A stretch of 64,000 nt of DNA, taken from contig CALUBS010000002.1 of NCBI GenBank assembly GCA_943914355.1, positions 60,128 to 124,127 of the forward strand. The letters run 5' to 3'. This DNA comes from an uncultured Corynebacterium sp. (lineage in GTDB: Bacteria; Actinomycetota; Actinomycetes; Mycobacteriales; Mycobacteriaceae). The notes below the pieces were generated by a model, which worked only from the letters and a program-made list of their open reading frames with translations, did not search any database and was not told the DNA's origin. A program made the translations under genes and the position numbers. Each line of letters starts with the position of its first letter. The first letter of the stretch is position 1. Shown piece after piece: positions 53,099-63,158 of the stretch.

Positions 53099-53835
53099 GT
53101 AAAGCAGAACGCTACGTGAGTAACTCTTTGCCGGAGCCGCAGGCTCCTCAGCTAAGCGACGACCAGGACCGCGATACTGAACCAACTCTGTTGGAACAAA
53201 TGGGAGGCCTACCGGGCCTCGTCGCGGCCACGTTGCCCATCGTCGTCCTTATTCCAGTCAATAGCCTCTATGGCCTCACCCCAGCGCTGATCTCCGCGCT
53301 GGGTGTGGCGGTAGTGATCGCCATCTGGCGCATCGTTCGCAAACAGACTATTCAGCCGGCTATATCTGGACTTATCGGCGTGGCCATTTGTGCCGCCATC
53401 GCCTGGTTTACCGGGGATGCCAAAGGCTACTTCCTATACGGCATTTGGATGTCGCTGGCCTTGTTTATTGCCGCAGCACTCTCCATCCTTTTCCGGTGGC
53501 CGGCCGTAGGCGTTATCTGGAAGGGCTTGAACGGCGATGATATGGCCTGGCAGAAGGTAAAGCTTGCGCGGAGGGCCTATTCCATTGCCACCGCTGGGTG
53601 GGCCGTTATCTTCTTAGCGCGGTTTATCATCCAGCGCGCGATTTATGACGCCGGGGAAACTACCGCATTGGGAATCACCAGGATCGTCATGGGCTGGCCC
53701 TTGACGCTATTGGTGACGGCATTAACCGTGTGGATGGTGCGCCGCGCAGACGCTGCAGTAGAAGAGGCAGAAAATGTCGGACGTGCCACAAATTCAAATC
53801 GCAGTACACAAGAGCTCGAGGCAGAAAATGAATGA
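53095..53835 (+). CDS. DUF3159 membrane protein
   Basis: Product of 246 residues with about five to six membrane helices, the DUF3159 pattern. Marks are EQMGGLPGLVAATLPIVVLI near residue 40, RKQTIQPAISGLIGVAI near 88 and TGDAKGYFLYGIW near 112. GTG 53095 overlaps the DUF3710 stop by 4 nt. Its stop overlaps the methyltransferase start, so translation is coupled through the three genes. Function unknown. Confidence 0.85.
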   Translation: MSKAERYVSNSLPEPQAPQLSDDQDRDTEPTLLEQMGGLPGLVAATLPIVVLIPVNSLYGLTPALISALGVAVVIAIWRIVRKQTIQPAISGLIGVAICAAIAWFTGDAKGYFLYGIWMSLALFIAAALSILFRWPAVGVIWKGLNGDDMAWQKVKLARRAYSIATAGWAVIFLARFIIQRAIYDAGETTALGITRIVMGWPLTLLVTALTVWMVRRADAAVEEAENVGRATNSNRSTQELEAENE

Positions 53836-55084
53836 GTCCGCACTATCTCGCGGGGACACCGTAGAGGTCACTATTGACCGCATGGCCCATGGTGGACTCG
53901 GTATCGGCCACGCCCCGGATGGGCGCGTCGTCTTCGTTCCCCGGGCTTTTCCTGGTGACACGGTTCGCGCAACCGCCGGTAAGGTGAAAAAGTCTTTTAT
54001 CAAGGGCGAACTCGATAGCATCGTCACCGCAGGGCAGATGCGTGTACCCAGTAGCTGTCCCGCCGCGGAGCTAGGCGCTGGGTGCTGCGATTTTGCTGAG
54101 TTGGATCCCGCAGCGGAAATAGACATCAAGATGGATGTCTTCCGCGAACAGCTGCGCCGCAGCGGCATTGAGGGGCTCGAGTCCCTCGCTATTGAGCAAC
54201 ACGAGCTGCCGCCGGTACGGGGCTGGCGGACGAGGGTCCGGTTGGGCGTCGACAAGCAAGGCCGCGCCGGATTGCGGAAGTACCGCTCGAATGAGCTGGT
54301 CACGTCCGTCGGTTGTACCCAATTAGCAGATGGCTTGATTGATGGTCTGGTTGGGGATGGCGCGCGGCGTTTTACCCCTGGGGCCGAAATCGTCGCGGTT
54401 CTTGATGGCGCCGGTAACCGGCATGTGGTGGAAACGCGCAAGGCCCCGCGAGGCAGGCGAGTGGAGACCATTCGTGAGGTCATCGAGGGCTCTGGCACGG
54501 TGGCCGAATACGTCAATGGCTGCGAGTTTTCCTTCCCCGCCACGGCATTTTGGCAAGCGCATGTGGCGGCGCCGGAGATTTATAGCGCTGTGGCAGGGCA
54601 GTGGCTGGCCGGCCGGGATTACCAGCACAAGATCGCTTGGGATTTGTACGGCGGCGTTGGACTATTCGCGCCCGCGTTATCAGAAGCCACCGGCGGAAAA
54701 GTCATTTCCGTGGACTATTCGCCCGCGGCAACGGCGACTACGCAGCCGGGGTTGCGCGATATCGATATTGCCGTGAAATCCGCCAAGGTAGAACAGGTTG
54801 CTGCGCAATTGCCCCAACCAGGTGCCGTGGTGCTCGATCCGCCGCGAACCGGGGCAGGCGAGCAGGTGGTCCGCGCCGTGGCGGAGGCAAAGCCCCAAGC
54901 CGTGGTGCATGTGGGATGCGATCCAGCGACCTTTGCCCGCGATCTGTCCCTATGGCAAAGCGCTGGGTATAAGCCCGAGAAAATGGCGCTGGTCAATGCC
55001 TTCCCCGGCACCCATCACTTTGAGGTAATCGCTCTTATTACCCCAGATAAGGCGGCGAATAACCCGGCGCAGGACGCTGTTTAA
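53828..55084 (+). CDS. TrmA/RlmD-type 23S rRNA or tRNA (uracil-5-)-methyltransferase
   Basis: SAM-dependent m5U methyltransferase of 418 residues. The TRAM domain is at about 8-65. A cysteine cluster PSSCPAAELGAGCCDF near residue 78 suits an iron-sulfur site. The C-terminal catalytic domain has DLYGGVGLF near residue 277, LDPPRTGAG near 337 and the nucleophilic cysteine in HVGCDPATFARDL near 360. Sequence does not decide tRNA position 54 versus 23S rRNA. ATG 53828 overlaps the DUF3159 stop and was chosen over the upstream 53774 frame start. Confidence 0.9.
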   Translation: MNESALSRGDTVEVTIDRMAHGGLGIGHAPDGRVVFVPRAFPGDTVRATAGKVKKSFIKGELDSIVTAGQMRVPSSCPAAELGAGCCDFAELDPAAEIDIKMDVFREQLRRSGIEGLESLAIEQHELPPVRGWRTRVRLGVDKQGRAGLRKYRSNELVTSVGCTQLADGLIDGLVGDGARRFTPGAEIVAVLDGAGNRHVVETRKAPRGRRVETIREVIEGSGTVAEYVNGCEFSFPATAFWQAHVAAPEIYSAVAGQWLAGRDYQHKIAWDLYGGVGLFAPALSEATGGKVISVDYSPAATATTQPGLRDIDIAVKSAKVEQVAAQLPQPGAVVLDPPRTGAGEQVVRAVAEAKPQAVVHVGCDPATFARDLSLWQSAGYKPEKMALVNAFPGTHHFEVIALITPDKAANNPAQDAV

Positions 55085-55190
55085 TGCGAAAATACCCCGC
55101 CTGAATTAAGAAGCCGATATAAAAGAAAATACGGACCACGGGTACGGTGGATAGGAAGAACTAAGCACAGAAGGAGTTGAAGGCCGCTCC

Positions 55191-57089
55191 ATGACTATCT
55201 TGGATACCATAAACTCGCCGCAAGACCTGAAGGCACTGCCTGCAGAAAAGTTGGAGGAACTTGCGGCGGATATTCGCCAGCGCCTCATCGATAAGGTATC
55301 GGTGACGGGTGGGCACTTGGGGCCCAATTTGGGCGTGGTGGAATTGACCATTGCGCTGCACCGGGTCTTTGATTCCCCGCGCGAGCCCATCATCTTTGAT
55401 ACCTCCCACCAGTCTTATGTGCACAAGATGCTCACTGGCCGCACGGCCCAATTCGATACCCTGCGCCAAAAGGACGGCCTGTCCGGTTATACGGACCGCG
55501 GTGAGTCCGAGCATGACTGGACGGAATCCTCGCATGCTTCCGCCTCGCTTTCGACCGTGGATGGGCTGTCCAAGGCCTTTAAGATTCGCGGGGAAGGCCA
55601 CCGCAATGTCATTGGCATTGTGGGCGATGGCGCCTTGACCGGCGGCATGTGCTGGGAAGCGCTCAATAATATTTCTGAAGATAAAAAGCGCAATGCAGTC
55701 ATCGTGGTCAATGACAACGGCCGCAGCTATTCGCCCACCATTGGCGGCATTTCTGAAAACCTGGGGCGCATTCGTTCCCAGCATGGCTACGACGAGCTCA
55801 TGGAGCAGGGCAAGCGCCGCTTAAAATCCATGGGGTGGGTAGGCGAGCGCGCCTTTGATGCGCTCCACGCCATGAAGGAAGGCGTCAAGTCCACCGTCTT
55901 GCCCACGGAGATTTTCCCAGAGCTGGGGATTAAATATATTGGCCCTATCTACGGCCATGACATCGATGGCTTGGTGCATGCGCTTTCCTATGCCCGCGAT
56001 TATGAGGGCCCCATTATCGTGCATGTGGTCACGGAAAAGGGCCACGGATTTGCCCCGGCGGTCAATGAGCCGAAGGACCAGATGCACTCGACGGGTGCTA
56101 TCGACCCAGTCACCGGTGTTGCCAAGGGCACCAAGCAACCAGGGTGGACGGCCGCATTTTCTGAAGAATTGATTGCGGCGGCGGAAAAGCGTGAGGACAT
56201 CGTCGCGATTACCGCAGCCATGGCGGGTCCTACGGGGCTAGCTCCCTTCCAGGAACGTTTTCCGGATCGGTTCTTTGATGTGGGCATCGCCGAGCAGCAC
56301 GCCATGGCCTCTGCCTCTGGTTTGGCTTTGGGCGGCATGCACCCCGTGGTAGCTGTGTATTCCACCTTCCTGAACAGGGCCGTGGACCAGGTGATCATGG
56401 ATATTGCCTTGCTCAAGCTGCCGGTGACCATCGTGCTGGACCGCGCGGGCGTGACGGGATCTGATGGCGCCTCCCACAACGGAATTTGGGATATGTCCTT
56501 AATGAGCATTGTCCCTGGCATGCACATCGCCGCCCCGCGCGATGGTGCGCGCCTGCGCGAGCTCTTCCAGGAATCCCTGGACATTGATTCTGGGCCCTCA
56601 GTGGTCCGGTTCCCCAAGGGAAACTTGCTGCCCGATATGGAAGCCGTGGATACGCTTGCCGATGGCGTCGATATCCTCTACTACGGCGAGGCTGACGCCG
56701 GTGAGGATACCCCCGAGGTCCTCATCGTCTCTATCGGTGCGATGTCCGCGCGGAGCATCAAGGCAGCGCAAGAGCTGGAGAAACAGGGACTCAACGTCAC
56801 GGTCATTGACCCGCGATGGGTCGCACCAGTGGCAAGCTCCGTCATCGCTATGGCAGCAGATCACGATTTGGTCGTAACGGTAGAAGATGGACTCATTCGC
56901 GGCGGAATTGGATCCATGATTGCTGAGGCCCTCGGCGCCGCAGAGGTGGACACCCCAGTGCGTCGCCTGGGTGTTCCTGGTTACTTCCCCAAGCACGGTT
57001 CCCGCGGCGAGGTTTTGGCAGAATTTGGCCTAAGCCCTGAGCTCATTGCTGCATCGATTACCGAGTGGGTAGAAAACCTGACCGCTTAA
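55191..57089 (+). CDS. dxs: 1-Deoxy-D-xylulose-5-phosphate synthase
   Basis: First enzyme of the MEP isoprenoid pathway, condensing pyruvate with glyceraldehyde 3-phosphate using thiamine diphosphate. The 632-residue protein has [16 protein letters not shown] near the start and the ThDP motif [16 protein letters not shown] near 145. The catalytic Glu region VGIAEQHA is near residue 363 and the C-terminal domain carries LxVTVEDG. AAGGAG precedes ATG 55191. Isoprenoids here supply decaprenyl phosphate for cell-wall arabinan, used by AftC downstream. Confidence 0.97.
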   Translation: MTILDTINSPQDLKALPAEKLEELAADIRQRLIDKVSVTGGHLGPNLGVVELTIALHRVFDSPREPIIFDTSHQSYVHKMLTGRTAQFDTLRQKDGLSGYTDRGESEHDWTESSHASASLSTVDGLSKAFKIRGEGHRNVIGIVGDGALTGGMCWEALNNISEDKKRNAVIVVNDNGRSYSPTIGGISENLGRIRSQHGYDELMEQGKRRLKSMGWVGERAFDALHAMKEGVKSTVLPTEIFPELGIKYIGPIYGHDIDGLVHALSYARDYEGPIIVHVVTEKGHGFAPAVNEPKDQMHSTGAIDPVTGVAKGTKQPGWTAAFSEELIAAAEKREDIVAITAAMAGPTGLAPFQERFPDRFFDVGIAEQHAMASASGLALGGMHPVVAVYSTFLNRAVDQVIMDIALLKLPVTIVLDRAGVTGSDGASHNGIWDMSLMSIVPGMHIAAPRDGARLRELFQESLDIDSGPSVVRFPKGNLLPDMEAVDTLADGVDILYYGEADAGEDTPEVLIVSIGAMSARSIKAAQELEKQGLNVTVIDPRWVAPVASSVIAMAADHDLVVTVEDGLIRGGIGSMIAEALGAAEVDTPVRRLGVPGYFPKHGSRGEVLAEFGLSPELIAASITEWVENLTA

Positions 57090-58306
57090 TGCGGCTGGGA
57101 AAATAGGCTCGCGATCAATGCCGGGGCAACGAGGTTGACCTGCCACGACCGCGCGCCTTCGCGTTCTAGGAAGGCGGGCACATCTTCAGGCTGGCTGATG
57201 GTTCCGCTCCCGCCAATGGCCGCCCACACGGTGGCGCGAAGGGTTGCGGGTCGAAGCAGCAGCTCCTGTGGCAGCCCGAGCTCTTCGGCGATATCCCCAA
57301 TGGCAGCGCGGATCTCTTGATATTCCTCCCACTGCTGTGGATACTCCCTAGACCACACCGATTTCGAGGGAACGGTTCTTTCCTGGCGAAGCGGGCCCGG
57401 GCGCCCGCGCGGTGGAATATTCTGGGACTGCTGCACGGCCAGTAACCAGCGGTGCGCGACGCCCTTGCTCCGCCGTGGAAACCCCTTGATGCGGGTTAAC
57501 TGCGGCTGCGCGCTGGGCAGGATCCGGGCTATCTCTACTAGTACCTTATTGGGCAGCACGCGCCCGGGCGCGGTATCGGTTCGCCGGCTAATATCATCGC
57601 GCAGGTTCCACAAAGACTGCGCCGCGGCGCGCTGCTTCCCATTCTTTAGGCTCGATACTCCCTTGATATCGCGCCAAGAGTGCGGCTGCGGGGCGGTGTC
57701 ATTCGCGTGCTTGGCGACGATCGCCGCACATTCCTCCACCATCCAGTCCAGCTTTTCTTGTTCGGCCAAGATATCCCGCAGCGTCGTAGCCAATTCCAGT
57801 AAGAGCTCGACATCGAGTGCGGCATAAGCACGCATTTCTTCGCTGAGCCGCGGGATGGACCAGTCATCGTCGCCGTGGCCTTTCTCCAGCTGGACATCGA
57901 GAAGCTCCGCGATAATGGCGCCCAAATTGGTGCGGTGAAATCCTGCAAACCGGGCGGCTAATTCCGTATCGAAAAGAGTGCCAGGGAAAAGCCCGAGCCA
58001 CCCAAGAGACGGGAGATCCGAGGGCGCGGCGTGAATGATCCAGTGCTGCCCATTGAGCACCGGAGCAAGCTCCCGGGTCAATTCCGCGCGGTGGCCTTCG
58101 GGGGCAAAAAGCATCGTCCCAGCGCCGTGCCGGCGAATCTGGATGAGAAAGGCGCGGTCATCGTACCGGTAGCCTGAGGCGCGCTCGGTATCGATGGCAA
58201 AGGGCCCTGTACCAGCGTGCAACCGCGCGGCGGCAGCGGCGAATTCCGCTGGTGTGGATAATACCTTCGGAATACCCTCTTTCGGCTGCTTCCGAAATTC
58301 CACCAT
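57086..58306 (-). CDS. rnd: Ribonuclease D (DEDDy 3'-5' exonuclease)
   Basis: 3'-5' exoribonuclease for tRNA and small-RNA end trimming. The 406-residue protein has Exo [17 protein letters not shown] near residue 37, Exo II with [12 protein letters not shown] near residue 110, and Exo [15 protein letters not shown] near 165. An HRDC domain occupies about 215-290. ATG 58306 is 1 nt from the DUF3000 stop, so the pair is coupled. The 3' end overlaps the dxs stop by 4 nt. The DEDDy residues are all present. Confidence 0.93.
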   Translation of the reverse strand: MVEFRKQPKEGIPKVLSTPAEFAAAAARLHAGTGPFAIDTERASGYRYDDRAFLIQIRRHGAGTMLFAPEGHRAELTRELAPVLNGQHWIIHAAPSDLPSLGWLGLFPGTLFDTELAARFAGFHRTNLGAIIAELLDVQLEKGHGDDDWSIPRLSEEMRAYAALDVELLLELATTLRDILAEQEKLDWMVEECAAIVAKHANDTAPQPHSWRDIKGVSSLKNGKQRAAAQSLWNLRDDISRRTDTAPGRVLPNKVLVEIARILPSAQPQLTRIKGFPRRSKGVAHRWLLAVQQSQNIPPRGRPGPLRQERTVPSKSVWSREYPQQWEEYQEIRAAIGDIAEELGLPQELLLRPATLRATVWAAIGGSGTISQPEDVPAFLEREGARSWQVNLVAPALIASLFSQPH

Positions 58307-58307
58307 C

Positions 58308-58982
58308 TTAACGGGCGAGTTCAGTAACGCCTTCAGGCGGCAGCCCCGCGACGTTGGCTAATACTTGTGCGAAGGCCTGCACGTGCGGTGCTAAATCCAG
58401 CCCCTCCGCCGTCCACGATGCGCGCATCTCAATCTGATAAGCGCGCGGGGGACCGCCGATCTCACCGAAGCGGACCGAGGCGGTGGAGGTGACCGTACCG
58501 CCGAGGTTGGTAAGCTCCGCGCCTTCTTTTTCCAAGCCTTCATTGAGCCATTGCCAGGCTACGTCCGGAAGCAGCGGATCTCCTGCCACCGAATCATCCA
58601 TATCGGCCTGGATATACGCCACCAAGCGCATTGCGCCCTCCCAGGCCTCTTCCGCGCCCGGGTCATGGAGGAGGATGAGGCGCCCGAAGGCATCGCCATC
58701 TGAATCGGTGGCGATGATATCCGGGTCCTCTTCCGTGCCCACCTCAAGGCCAATGGCGTGGCTAAAGGGTGCTAATCGCTGCGGTGGGCGAATGGACCCT
58801 AGGCTAATTTCTGGGCGAAGAGTGGCCGCGTGCATGGACTCAACCGCCTGAGTAAAAGCCGGCGGCGTCGTTGGCTCCTGTGCCTCGTCATTGCGGCGTA
58901 GGGAGGTAAAGGCTGCGCCATCTCCGGAGTTGGCTCCGGCATTCTTACCGGCGCTGGGCGTGCTCGATTCGGAATTACTCAC
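58308..58982 (-). CDS. DUF3000 protein
   Basis: Product of 224 residues, actinobacterial DUF3000. The first 40 residues are disordered (S, N, G-rich). Conserved blocks are RPEISLGSIRPPQRLAPFSHAI near residue 56 and GRLILLHDPGAEEAWEGAMRLVAYIQADMD near 100. No catalytic motif is recognised. GTG 58982 is 7 nt after TAGCTT (58990-58995), fitting a leaderless start. It always precedes rnd in corynebacteria and mycobacteria. Function unknown. Confidence 0.85.
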   Translation of the reverse strand: MSNSESSTPSAGKNAGANSGDGAAFTSLRRNDEAQEPTTPPAFTQAVESMHAATLRPEISLGSIRPPQRLAPFSHAIGLEVGTEEDPDIIATDSDGDAFGRLILLHDPGAEEAWEGAMRLVAYIQADMDDSVAGDPLLPDVAWQWLNEGLEKEGAELTNLGGTVTSTASVRFGEIGGPPRAYQIEMRASWTAEGLDLAPHVQAFAQVLANVAGLPPEGVTELAR

Positions 58983-58989
58983 CTTGATA

Positions 58990-58995
58990 AAGCTA
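58990..58995 (-). promoter_or_regulatory. -10 box for a leaderless DUF3000-rnd transcript
   Basis: TAGCTT on the minus strand, 7 nt from GTG 58982. The adjacent hemQ promoter faces the other way: TATGAT near 59082 and a CGAATATTCG palindrome at 59097-59106. Confidence 0.45.
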
Positions 58996-59132
58996 TAGTT
59001 TCGCTACCTTGAGCTGGCGGAGGCGCGCCGAAAGTGGGAGGTGCACAGGGGGGAGGGATGACAATCGGTCTAACTCCAACTTATGATGGATATGTCCGAA
59101 TATTCGAATAAGCTTCTGCAAAGGAGAAGGCA

Positions 59133-59834
59133 ATGGCGAAGCTCGATTTCAAGGAACTCAACGAGGTACAGCAATACTCCCAACACGCCGTTTTCAAGGT
59201 GATTCCCGGCGGGCTGGGCAGCGAGCGCGAGGAGATCGTCTCCCAAGCCCAAGAATTCTTTGCGGAACTAGAAAAGGACAATAAGGTCACTGTCCGCGGC
59301 GTTTACGATCTGACCGCGATGCGCGATTCTGCGGACTTCATGATCTGGTGGCACGCCGAGGAATTTTCCGATATCCAGAAAGCCTTTGGCGATTTCCGCC
59401 GGGAGACTACCTTGGGCCAGGTGAGCGAAGTAACGTGGATTGGAAATGCCCTGCACCGGCCGGCCGAGTTTAATAAGTCCCACCTGCCTTCCTTCATCAT
59501 GGGGGAAGAGCCCAAGGAGTGGATTTCCGTCTACCCATTCGTGCGTTCGTATGACTGGTACACGATGGAAGAAGAAAAGCGTCGCCGCATTTTGATGGAG
59601 CACGGAATGCAGGCACGCGACTACCCCGATGTGCGCGCCAATACCGTACCGGCATTCGCGCTTGGGGATTATGAGTGGGTCCTTGCCTTTGAAGCCGACG
59701 AGCTACACCGCATCGTAGACCTGATGTATAAGATGCGCTATACCGAAGCCCGCCACCACGTGCGTGAGGAAATTCCATTCCACACCGGACGCCGCGTGAA
59801 GGACATCGCAGAACTCATCAAGGTTCTGCCCTAA
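59133..59834 (+). CDS. hemQ: HemQ, coproheme decarboxylase
   Basis: Final enzyme of the coproporphyrin-dependent haem pathway of actinobacteria, decarboxylating Fe-coproporphyrin III to haem b. The 233-residue protein belongs to the chlorite dismutase superfamily. It shows FIMGEEPKEWISVYPFVRSYDWYTM near 125-150, which contains the radical-forming tyrosine, and the proximal-histidine region MEHGMQARDYP near 160. AAAGGAGAAGG precedes ATG 59133. It is divergent from DUF3000-rnd, and a terminator follows. Confidence 0.95.
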   Translation: MAKLDFKELNEVQQYSQHAVFKVIPGGLGSEREEIVSQAQEFFAELEKDNKVTVRGVYDLTAMRDSADFMIWWHAEEFSDIQKAFGDFRRETTLGQVSEVTWIGNALHRPAEFNKSHLPSFIMGEEPKEWISVYPFVRSYDWYTMEEEKRRRILMEHGMQARDYPDVRANTVPAFALGDYEWVLAFEADELHRIVDLMYKMRYTEARHHVREEIPFHTGRRVKDIAELIKVLP

Positions 59835-59848
59835 GATTTGAAATAAAA

Positions 59849-59894
59849 ACAGCGCTGGGAGCCCCCCTTAACTGGAGGGAGCTTCCAGCGCTGT
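59849..59894. terminator. Bidirectional terminator between hemQ and msrB
   Basis: ACAGCGCTGG pairs with CCAGCGCTGT across a loop that carries a further GGGAGC/GCTTCC pairing. On the minus strand it continues into TTTTTATTT, serving msrB. Confidence 0.8.
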
Positions 59895-59926
59895 CATTCG
59901 TTCTCACTGCGCGTGGTAGTGAAATC

Positions 59927-60343
59927 CTAGTTTTCCTCGATGGGCTTTTCTTCCAGGTTCAAAGAAATAGAGTTAATGCAGTAGCGCAGGTCAGTCGGGG
60001 TATCGTAGCCTTCGCCTTCGAATACGTGGCCCAAGTGGGACTCACAGTTGGCGCATAGTACCTCGACGCGGCGCATGCCCAGGGAATTATCTTCCCGCTC
60101 GATAATCTTGTCACCGGCTAGCGGGGAGAAGAAGGAAGGCCAACCACAGTGGGAAGCAAACTTCTCGGTGGAACGGAATAGCTCCTCGCCGCAGGCCTTG
60201 CAGGAGTAGACACCCTCTGTGGTGGTATCTGTGTATTCGCCCACGTGCGGCGGCTCCGTGCCTGCTTCGCGCAATACGTAATATTCTTCGGGGCTAAGGC
60301 GCTTTTGCCAGTCGGCATCAGCAATGAGCTTAAAATCAGTCAT
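59927..60343 (-). CDS. msrB: Peptide methionine (R)-S-oxide reductase
   Basis: Reduces methionine-R-sulfoxide in proteins, restoring oxidatively damaged methionines. The 138-residue protein has the zinc-binding pairs CKAC near residue 48 and CANC near 95, plus CGWPSF and ESHLGHVF. The catalytic cysteine is in RYCINSISL near 121. ATG 60343 is the usual start. It lies downstream of aftC on the same strand with a 10-nt gap. Confidence 0.97.
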   Translation of the reverse strand: MTDFKLIADADWQKRLSPEEYYVLREAGTEPPHVGEYTDTTTEGVYSCKACGEELFRSTEKFASHCGWPSFFSPLAGDKIIEREDNSLGMRRVEVLCANCESHLGHVFEGEGYDTPTDLRYCINSISLNLEEKPIEEN

Positions 60344-60353
60344 GACTTTAAGT

Positions 60354-61505
60354 TTAATCCTTTATTTGCGTGGCACGCCACCACCCGGCAACGGAGGCGA
60401 AGATGATGACGATGAGCAGGCTCCACCCCACGGTGCCGGAGAAAGTGTTCATCCACCGCCCAGCATCCGGGTGCGCTTGCGACGTCCATGTCACTGGGGC
60501 CAAGAACAGGAATGCAGCCACCCATGCGCCCACCGAGTGAAAGACCGAGCGCGGTAGGAACACGGTGAAAATTAGCGGGAATAACCACATTGAATAATAT
60601 TGCTGTCCTAGTGAGGATAAGAAGAAAATCCCGACCATAATCGTGCCACTCGTCGTCAGCGCCCAAAATACCGGTTCGGATTGTCGCCACCGCAGTAGTC
60701 CGAGCACCGCGCACCCGACCAAGGCGGCGAAGACTACCCACACCACCCAGTAGAGAACGGGGCCGAATTCCACATAGGCCCGCAATCCCGCCCAGGAGGA
60801 ATTGGCATAATCGCGGGTCGTGGAAAGATAGGGCACCAGCTTGTCGAAGTAACCGCTAGCACCCGGGACGATCGGCCACGCTAGGACATTGAGAACGACC
60901 GGAATCCCGAGGCCCGCGAGGAGGTTGCGCCATTGCAGCTTGACCAAGGGCAAGAAAAGCAGGGGTGCGAATTGGGGCTTAATCAAAATGGCTAGCCCAA
61001 GGGCTATGCCGGAGACCCATGCGAGCTGCGGGGTGCGCTCAGACTCTAAGAAAGCCCATAGGAAAAGCGCCATGCAGAATAAGAGCACACCGTTGATATT
61101 GGTAAACGCCAAAGTGTTGGTGACTGATTCAGTGGCGAAGGCTAAAGCAATCGAGGTTGGAAAAACCGGCGAGGTGAGCTTTCTTCCCACCACGTGGGTT
61201 AGCAGCGCCAGTGCGGCAATGATGGCAAGAGCGTTGACAACGATGAAAAGTCCGCGCGCGAGGCTGAAATCGAGCCACGCTAAAGGCGATAAGAATAGCG
61301 TTGCGCCTGGGGTGTAGAGATATAGCGGATCCACATGGTTATAAGCCTGTTCATACACCGGAATACCGTCGACCATGCGCTTAAGCGCGCTATAGACCGT
61401 AGTGAAATCATCAGTCAACGTCCCATTGCGCGCGACGATGAAGATGCGCTGAATGACGAGGAGAACGGCAATAGGCCATGCGGCGGCGTTTATTCGAGCA
61501 GTCAC
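60354..61505 (-). CDS. aftC: GT87 arabinofuranosyltransferase, AftC-type
   Basis: Polyprenol-phosphate-sugar-dependent glycosyltransferase of 383 residues with about 9-10 membrane helices. It carries the loop TDDFTTVYSALKRMVDGIPVYEQ near residue 33, with the acidic DD pair typical of GT-C enzymes, and YLYTPGATLFLSPLAWLD near 75. Position between msrB and the pyrimidine-reductase-like gene matches the site I recall for aftC of C. glutamicum, the alpha-1,3-branching arabinosyltransferase of cell-wall arabinogalactan. Start GTG 61505, 8 nt after TAGACT. Other GT87 specificities, such as mannose, cannot be excluded. Confidence 0.82.
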   Translation of the reverse strand: MTARINAAAWPIAVLLVIQRIFIVARNGTLTDDFTTVYSALKRMVDGIPVYEQAYNHVDPLYLYTPGATLFLSPLAWLDFSLARGLFIVVNALAIIAALALLTHVVGRKLTSPVFPTSIALAFATESVTNTLAFTNINGVLLFCMALFLWAFLESERTPQLAWVSGIALGLAILIKPQFAPLLFLPLVKLQWRNLLAGLGIPVVLNVLAWPIVPGASGYFDKLVPYLSTTRDYANSSWAGLRAYVEFGPVLYWVVWVVFAALVGCAVLGLLRWRQSEPVFWALTTSGTIMVGIFFLSSLGQQYYSMWLFPLIFTVFLPRSVFHSVGAWVAAFLFLAPVTWTSQAHPDAGRWMNTFSGTVGWSLLIVIIFASVAGWWRATQIKD

Positions 61506-61511
61506 GACCTT

Positions 61512-62210
61512 TTAGTCTACGGACTCAGTAGTGCGCGAGTACCGCAGAAACACCGTGCTATCTGTATCGGTGGCAATATTTTCTAGCTGCATTCGGCGGT
61601 GGGAGTGCGTGCCATGAAAGGTAGCCACGGGTTTTTCTACGCCGGTGGAAAGGTGGGGATCCAGGGTTAAATACATCTGATCAATCGCATCGATATGCAC
61701 CAGCTGGCCGAGCATTCCTGGCCCACCTTCGCAGAGGATGCGCTGGAATCCACGCTCCCGCAATACGCGGAGATAGTCCTGCATGGTGCCTTCACCGGCA
61801 TCGATTACCTCTGCACCTGCTGCCTCGATGGAGCGCTTTCTCGCGGAGACCTCTGCGCTTTGCAACGCGGCGTGGGGGAGAAGGAAGAGCGGGGCAGTGG
61901 TGAAGTGCGTTAAGAATTTCGAACCCGGATCAAACTTCAAGCTTTGCGTGGGCACGGCGATGGGGGCGGGCTGTGAATCGGGAGAGTCGCGCTCTACTCC
62001 CGCATAATCTTCTGACCTGACTGTCTGCCCGCCAACGAAGACGACGTCCGCCCAGCCGCGCAGGGCCTGAAAAAGCTGTGCATCGGTGTCATTGCCCATG
62101 GCCTCTGAAAGATCGTTGATGGTGGCAGAACCGGTGAGGGTAGAAACCATATTGGCCCGCACGGCGGGCAGGTAAGCGGGTTCGGGGCCCAGAAGCGAAG
62201 CGATGTCCAT
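61512..62210 (-). CDS. RibD C-terminal-type pyrimidine reductase family protein
   Basis: NADPH-dependent reductase-like protein of 232 residues, homologous to the reductase half of RibD and to DHFR. It lacks the deaminase half. Marks are RANMVSTLTGSATINDLSEAMG near residue 18, the ADVVFVGGQTVRSEDYAGV block near 54 and ILCEGGPGMLGQLV near 157. The last is the family's GGPxL(L/N) nucleotide site. ATG 62210 is 8 nt after TACACT (62219-62224). It precedes aftC by 6 nt. The substrate is unknown; riboflavin synthesis is only one possibility. Confidence 0.85.
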   Translation of the reverse strand: MDIASLLGPEPAYLPAVRANMVSTLTGSATINDLSEAMGNDTDAQLFQALRGWADVVFVGGQTVRSEDYAGVERDSPDSQPAPIAVPTQSLKFDPGSKFLTHFTTAPLFLLPHAALQSAEVSARKRSIEAAGAEVIDAGEGTMQDYLRVLRERGFQRILCEGGPGMLGQLVHIDAIDQMYLTLDPHLSTGVEKPVATFHGTHSHRRMQLENIATDTDSTVFLRYSRTTESVD

Positions 62211-62255
62211 GGTCTGCCAGTGTAATGGTTGTGCAGACGTGAATCGTCCCGCTGG

Positions 62256-63158
62256 CTACACCAGCCGAATAAGCACCACACCGGTCAAAAGGAGGGCAAT
62301 GCCCAGGACCTGGCGGGACTTAATGGGGGCGCCGCTTACGCGATCAATGATGAGCGAGCCCAGCATCGAGCCAAGCAGGCCGGCAACCACGGTGAGACCG
62401 GTACCAATCTGCGGAACGAGGGCGGCGTTGCCGAAGATGAAAAGTGCGCCCAATACACCGCCTATCCACATCCACCACGGGTTTGGTTTTCCTTCCGGGC
62501 GCTCGATGCGCGGGCGCCAGCGCAACACGATATTGATGATGACCAAGGCGGTAACGCCGACGGCAAACGATACCAGCGCAGCGCTCACCGGAGATCCCGT
62601 CACCTGGCCAAGGTGGCCGTTGATGGCGGATTGGCTGGCTGTAAAACAGCCAAAAATAAATCCGGCTAGCCGCCACAGCCACAGGGCGGTCGCGGAATCT
62701 GCATTACTTGTTGCTGCGCTCGGTGTGGCTACCACCGCAATTACGCCGAAAAGTACAATAATGGCGCCGATAGCGCGCACCACCGTTAAAGAAGACTGAG
62801 GCGACTCGAAGAGCCCGAAGTGGTCAACAATGAGCCCCATGATGACCTGCCCGGCAATGGGTAAGACCACAGTCTGCACCGCGCCTAGGTGCGGAAAGAG
62901 AAGAATATTTCCGGTCAGTGCGACAACACCCAACAAACCGCCGAACCAAATCCAGAGTGGTTCGTCAAAAGCCTGCGCAATACCGTAGTCCCCGCCGGTA
63001 ACTGTGGTGGCCACGATGAGCAGGGTTATTGTTCCTACGGCGAAGGAGATCATCGAGGAGGAAAACGGGGTGCCGGTGGAGGCGCAAAGACGGGTATTGA
63101 CCAGCGTTTGTATCGGTAAGACCAGTCCAGCAAGAATTCCCAAAAGTATCCACAACAC
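62256..63158 (-). CDS. DMT-superfamily transporter with two DUF606 repeats
   Basis: Product of 300 residues with ten hydrophobic helices, arranged as two DUF606/YdcZ repeats. The first opens LVLPIQTLVNTRLCASTGTPFSSSMISFAVGT, and the second echoes it as FIFGCFTASQSAINGHLGQVTGSPVSAALVSFAVGV near residue 165. This internal duplication makes a fused EamA-like transporter. The exported metabolite is unknown. GTG 63158 is 8 nt after TAAAGT (63167-63172), fitting a leaderless start. It is alone on its strand, with tRNA-Val(CAC) next. Confidence 0.87.
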   Translation of the reverse strand: MLWILLGILAGLVLPIQTLVNTRLCASTGTPFSSSMISFAVGTITLLIVATTVTGGDYGIAQAFDEPLWIWFGGLLGVVALTGNILLFPHLGAVQTVVLPIAGQVIMGLIVDHFGLFESPQSSLTVVRAIGAIIVLFGVIAVVATPSAATSNADSATALWLWRLAGFIFGCFTASQSAINGHLGQVTGSPVSAALVSFAVGVTALVIINIVLRWRPRIERPEGKPNPWWMWIGGVLGALFIFGNAALVPQIGTGLTVVAGLLGSMLGSLIIDRVSGAPIKSRQVLGIALLLTGVVLIRLV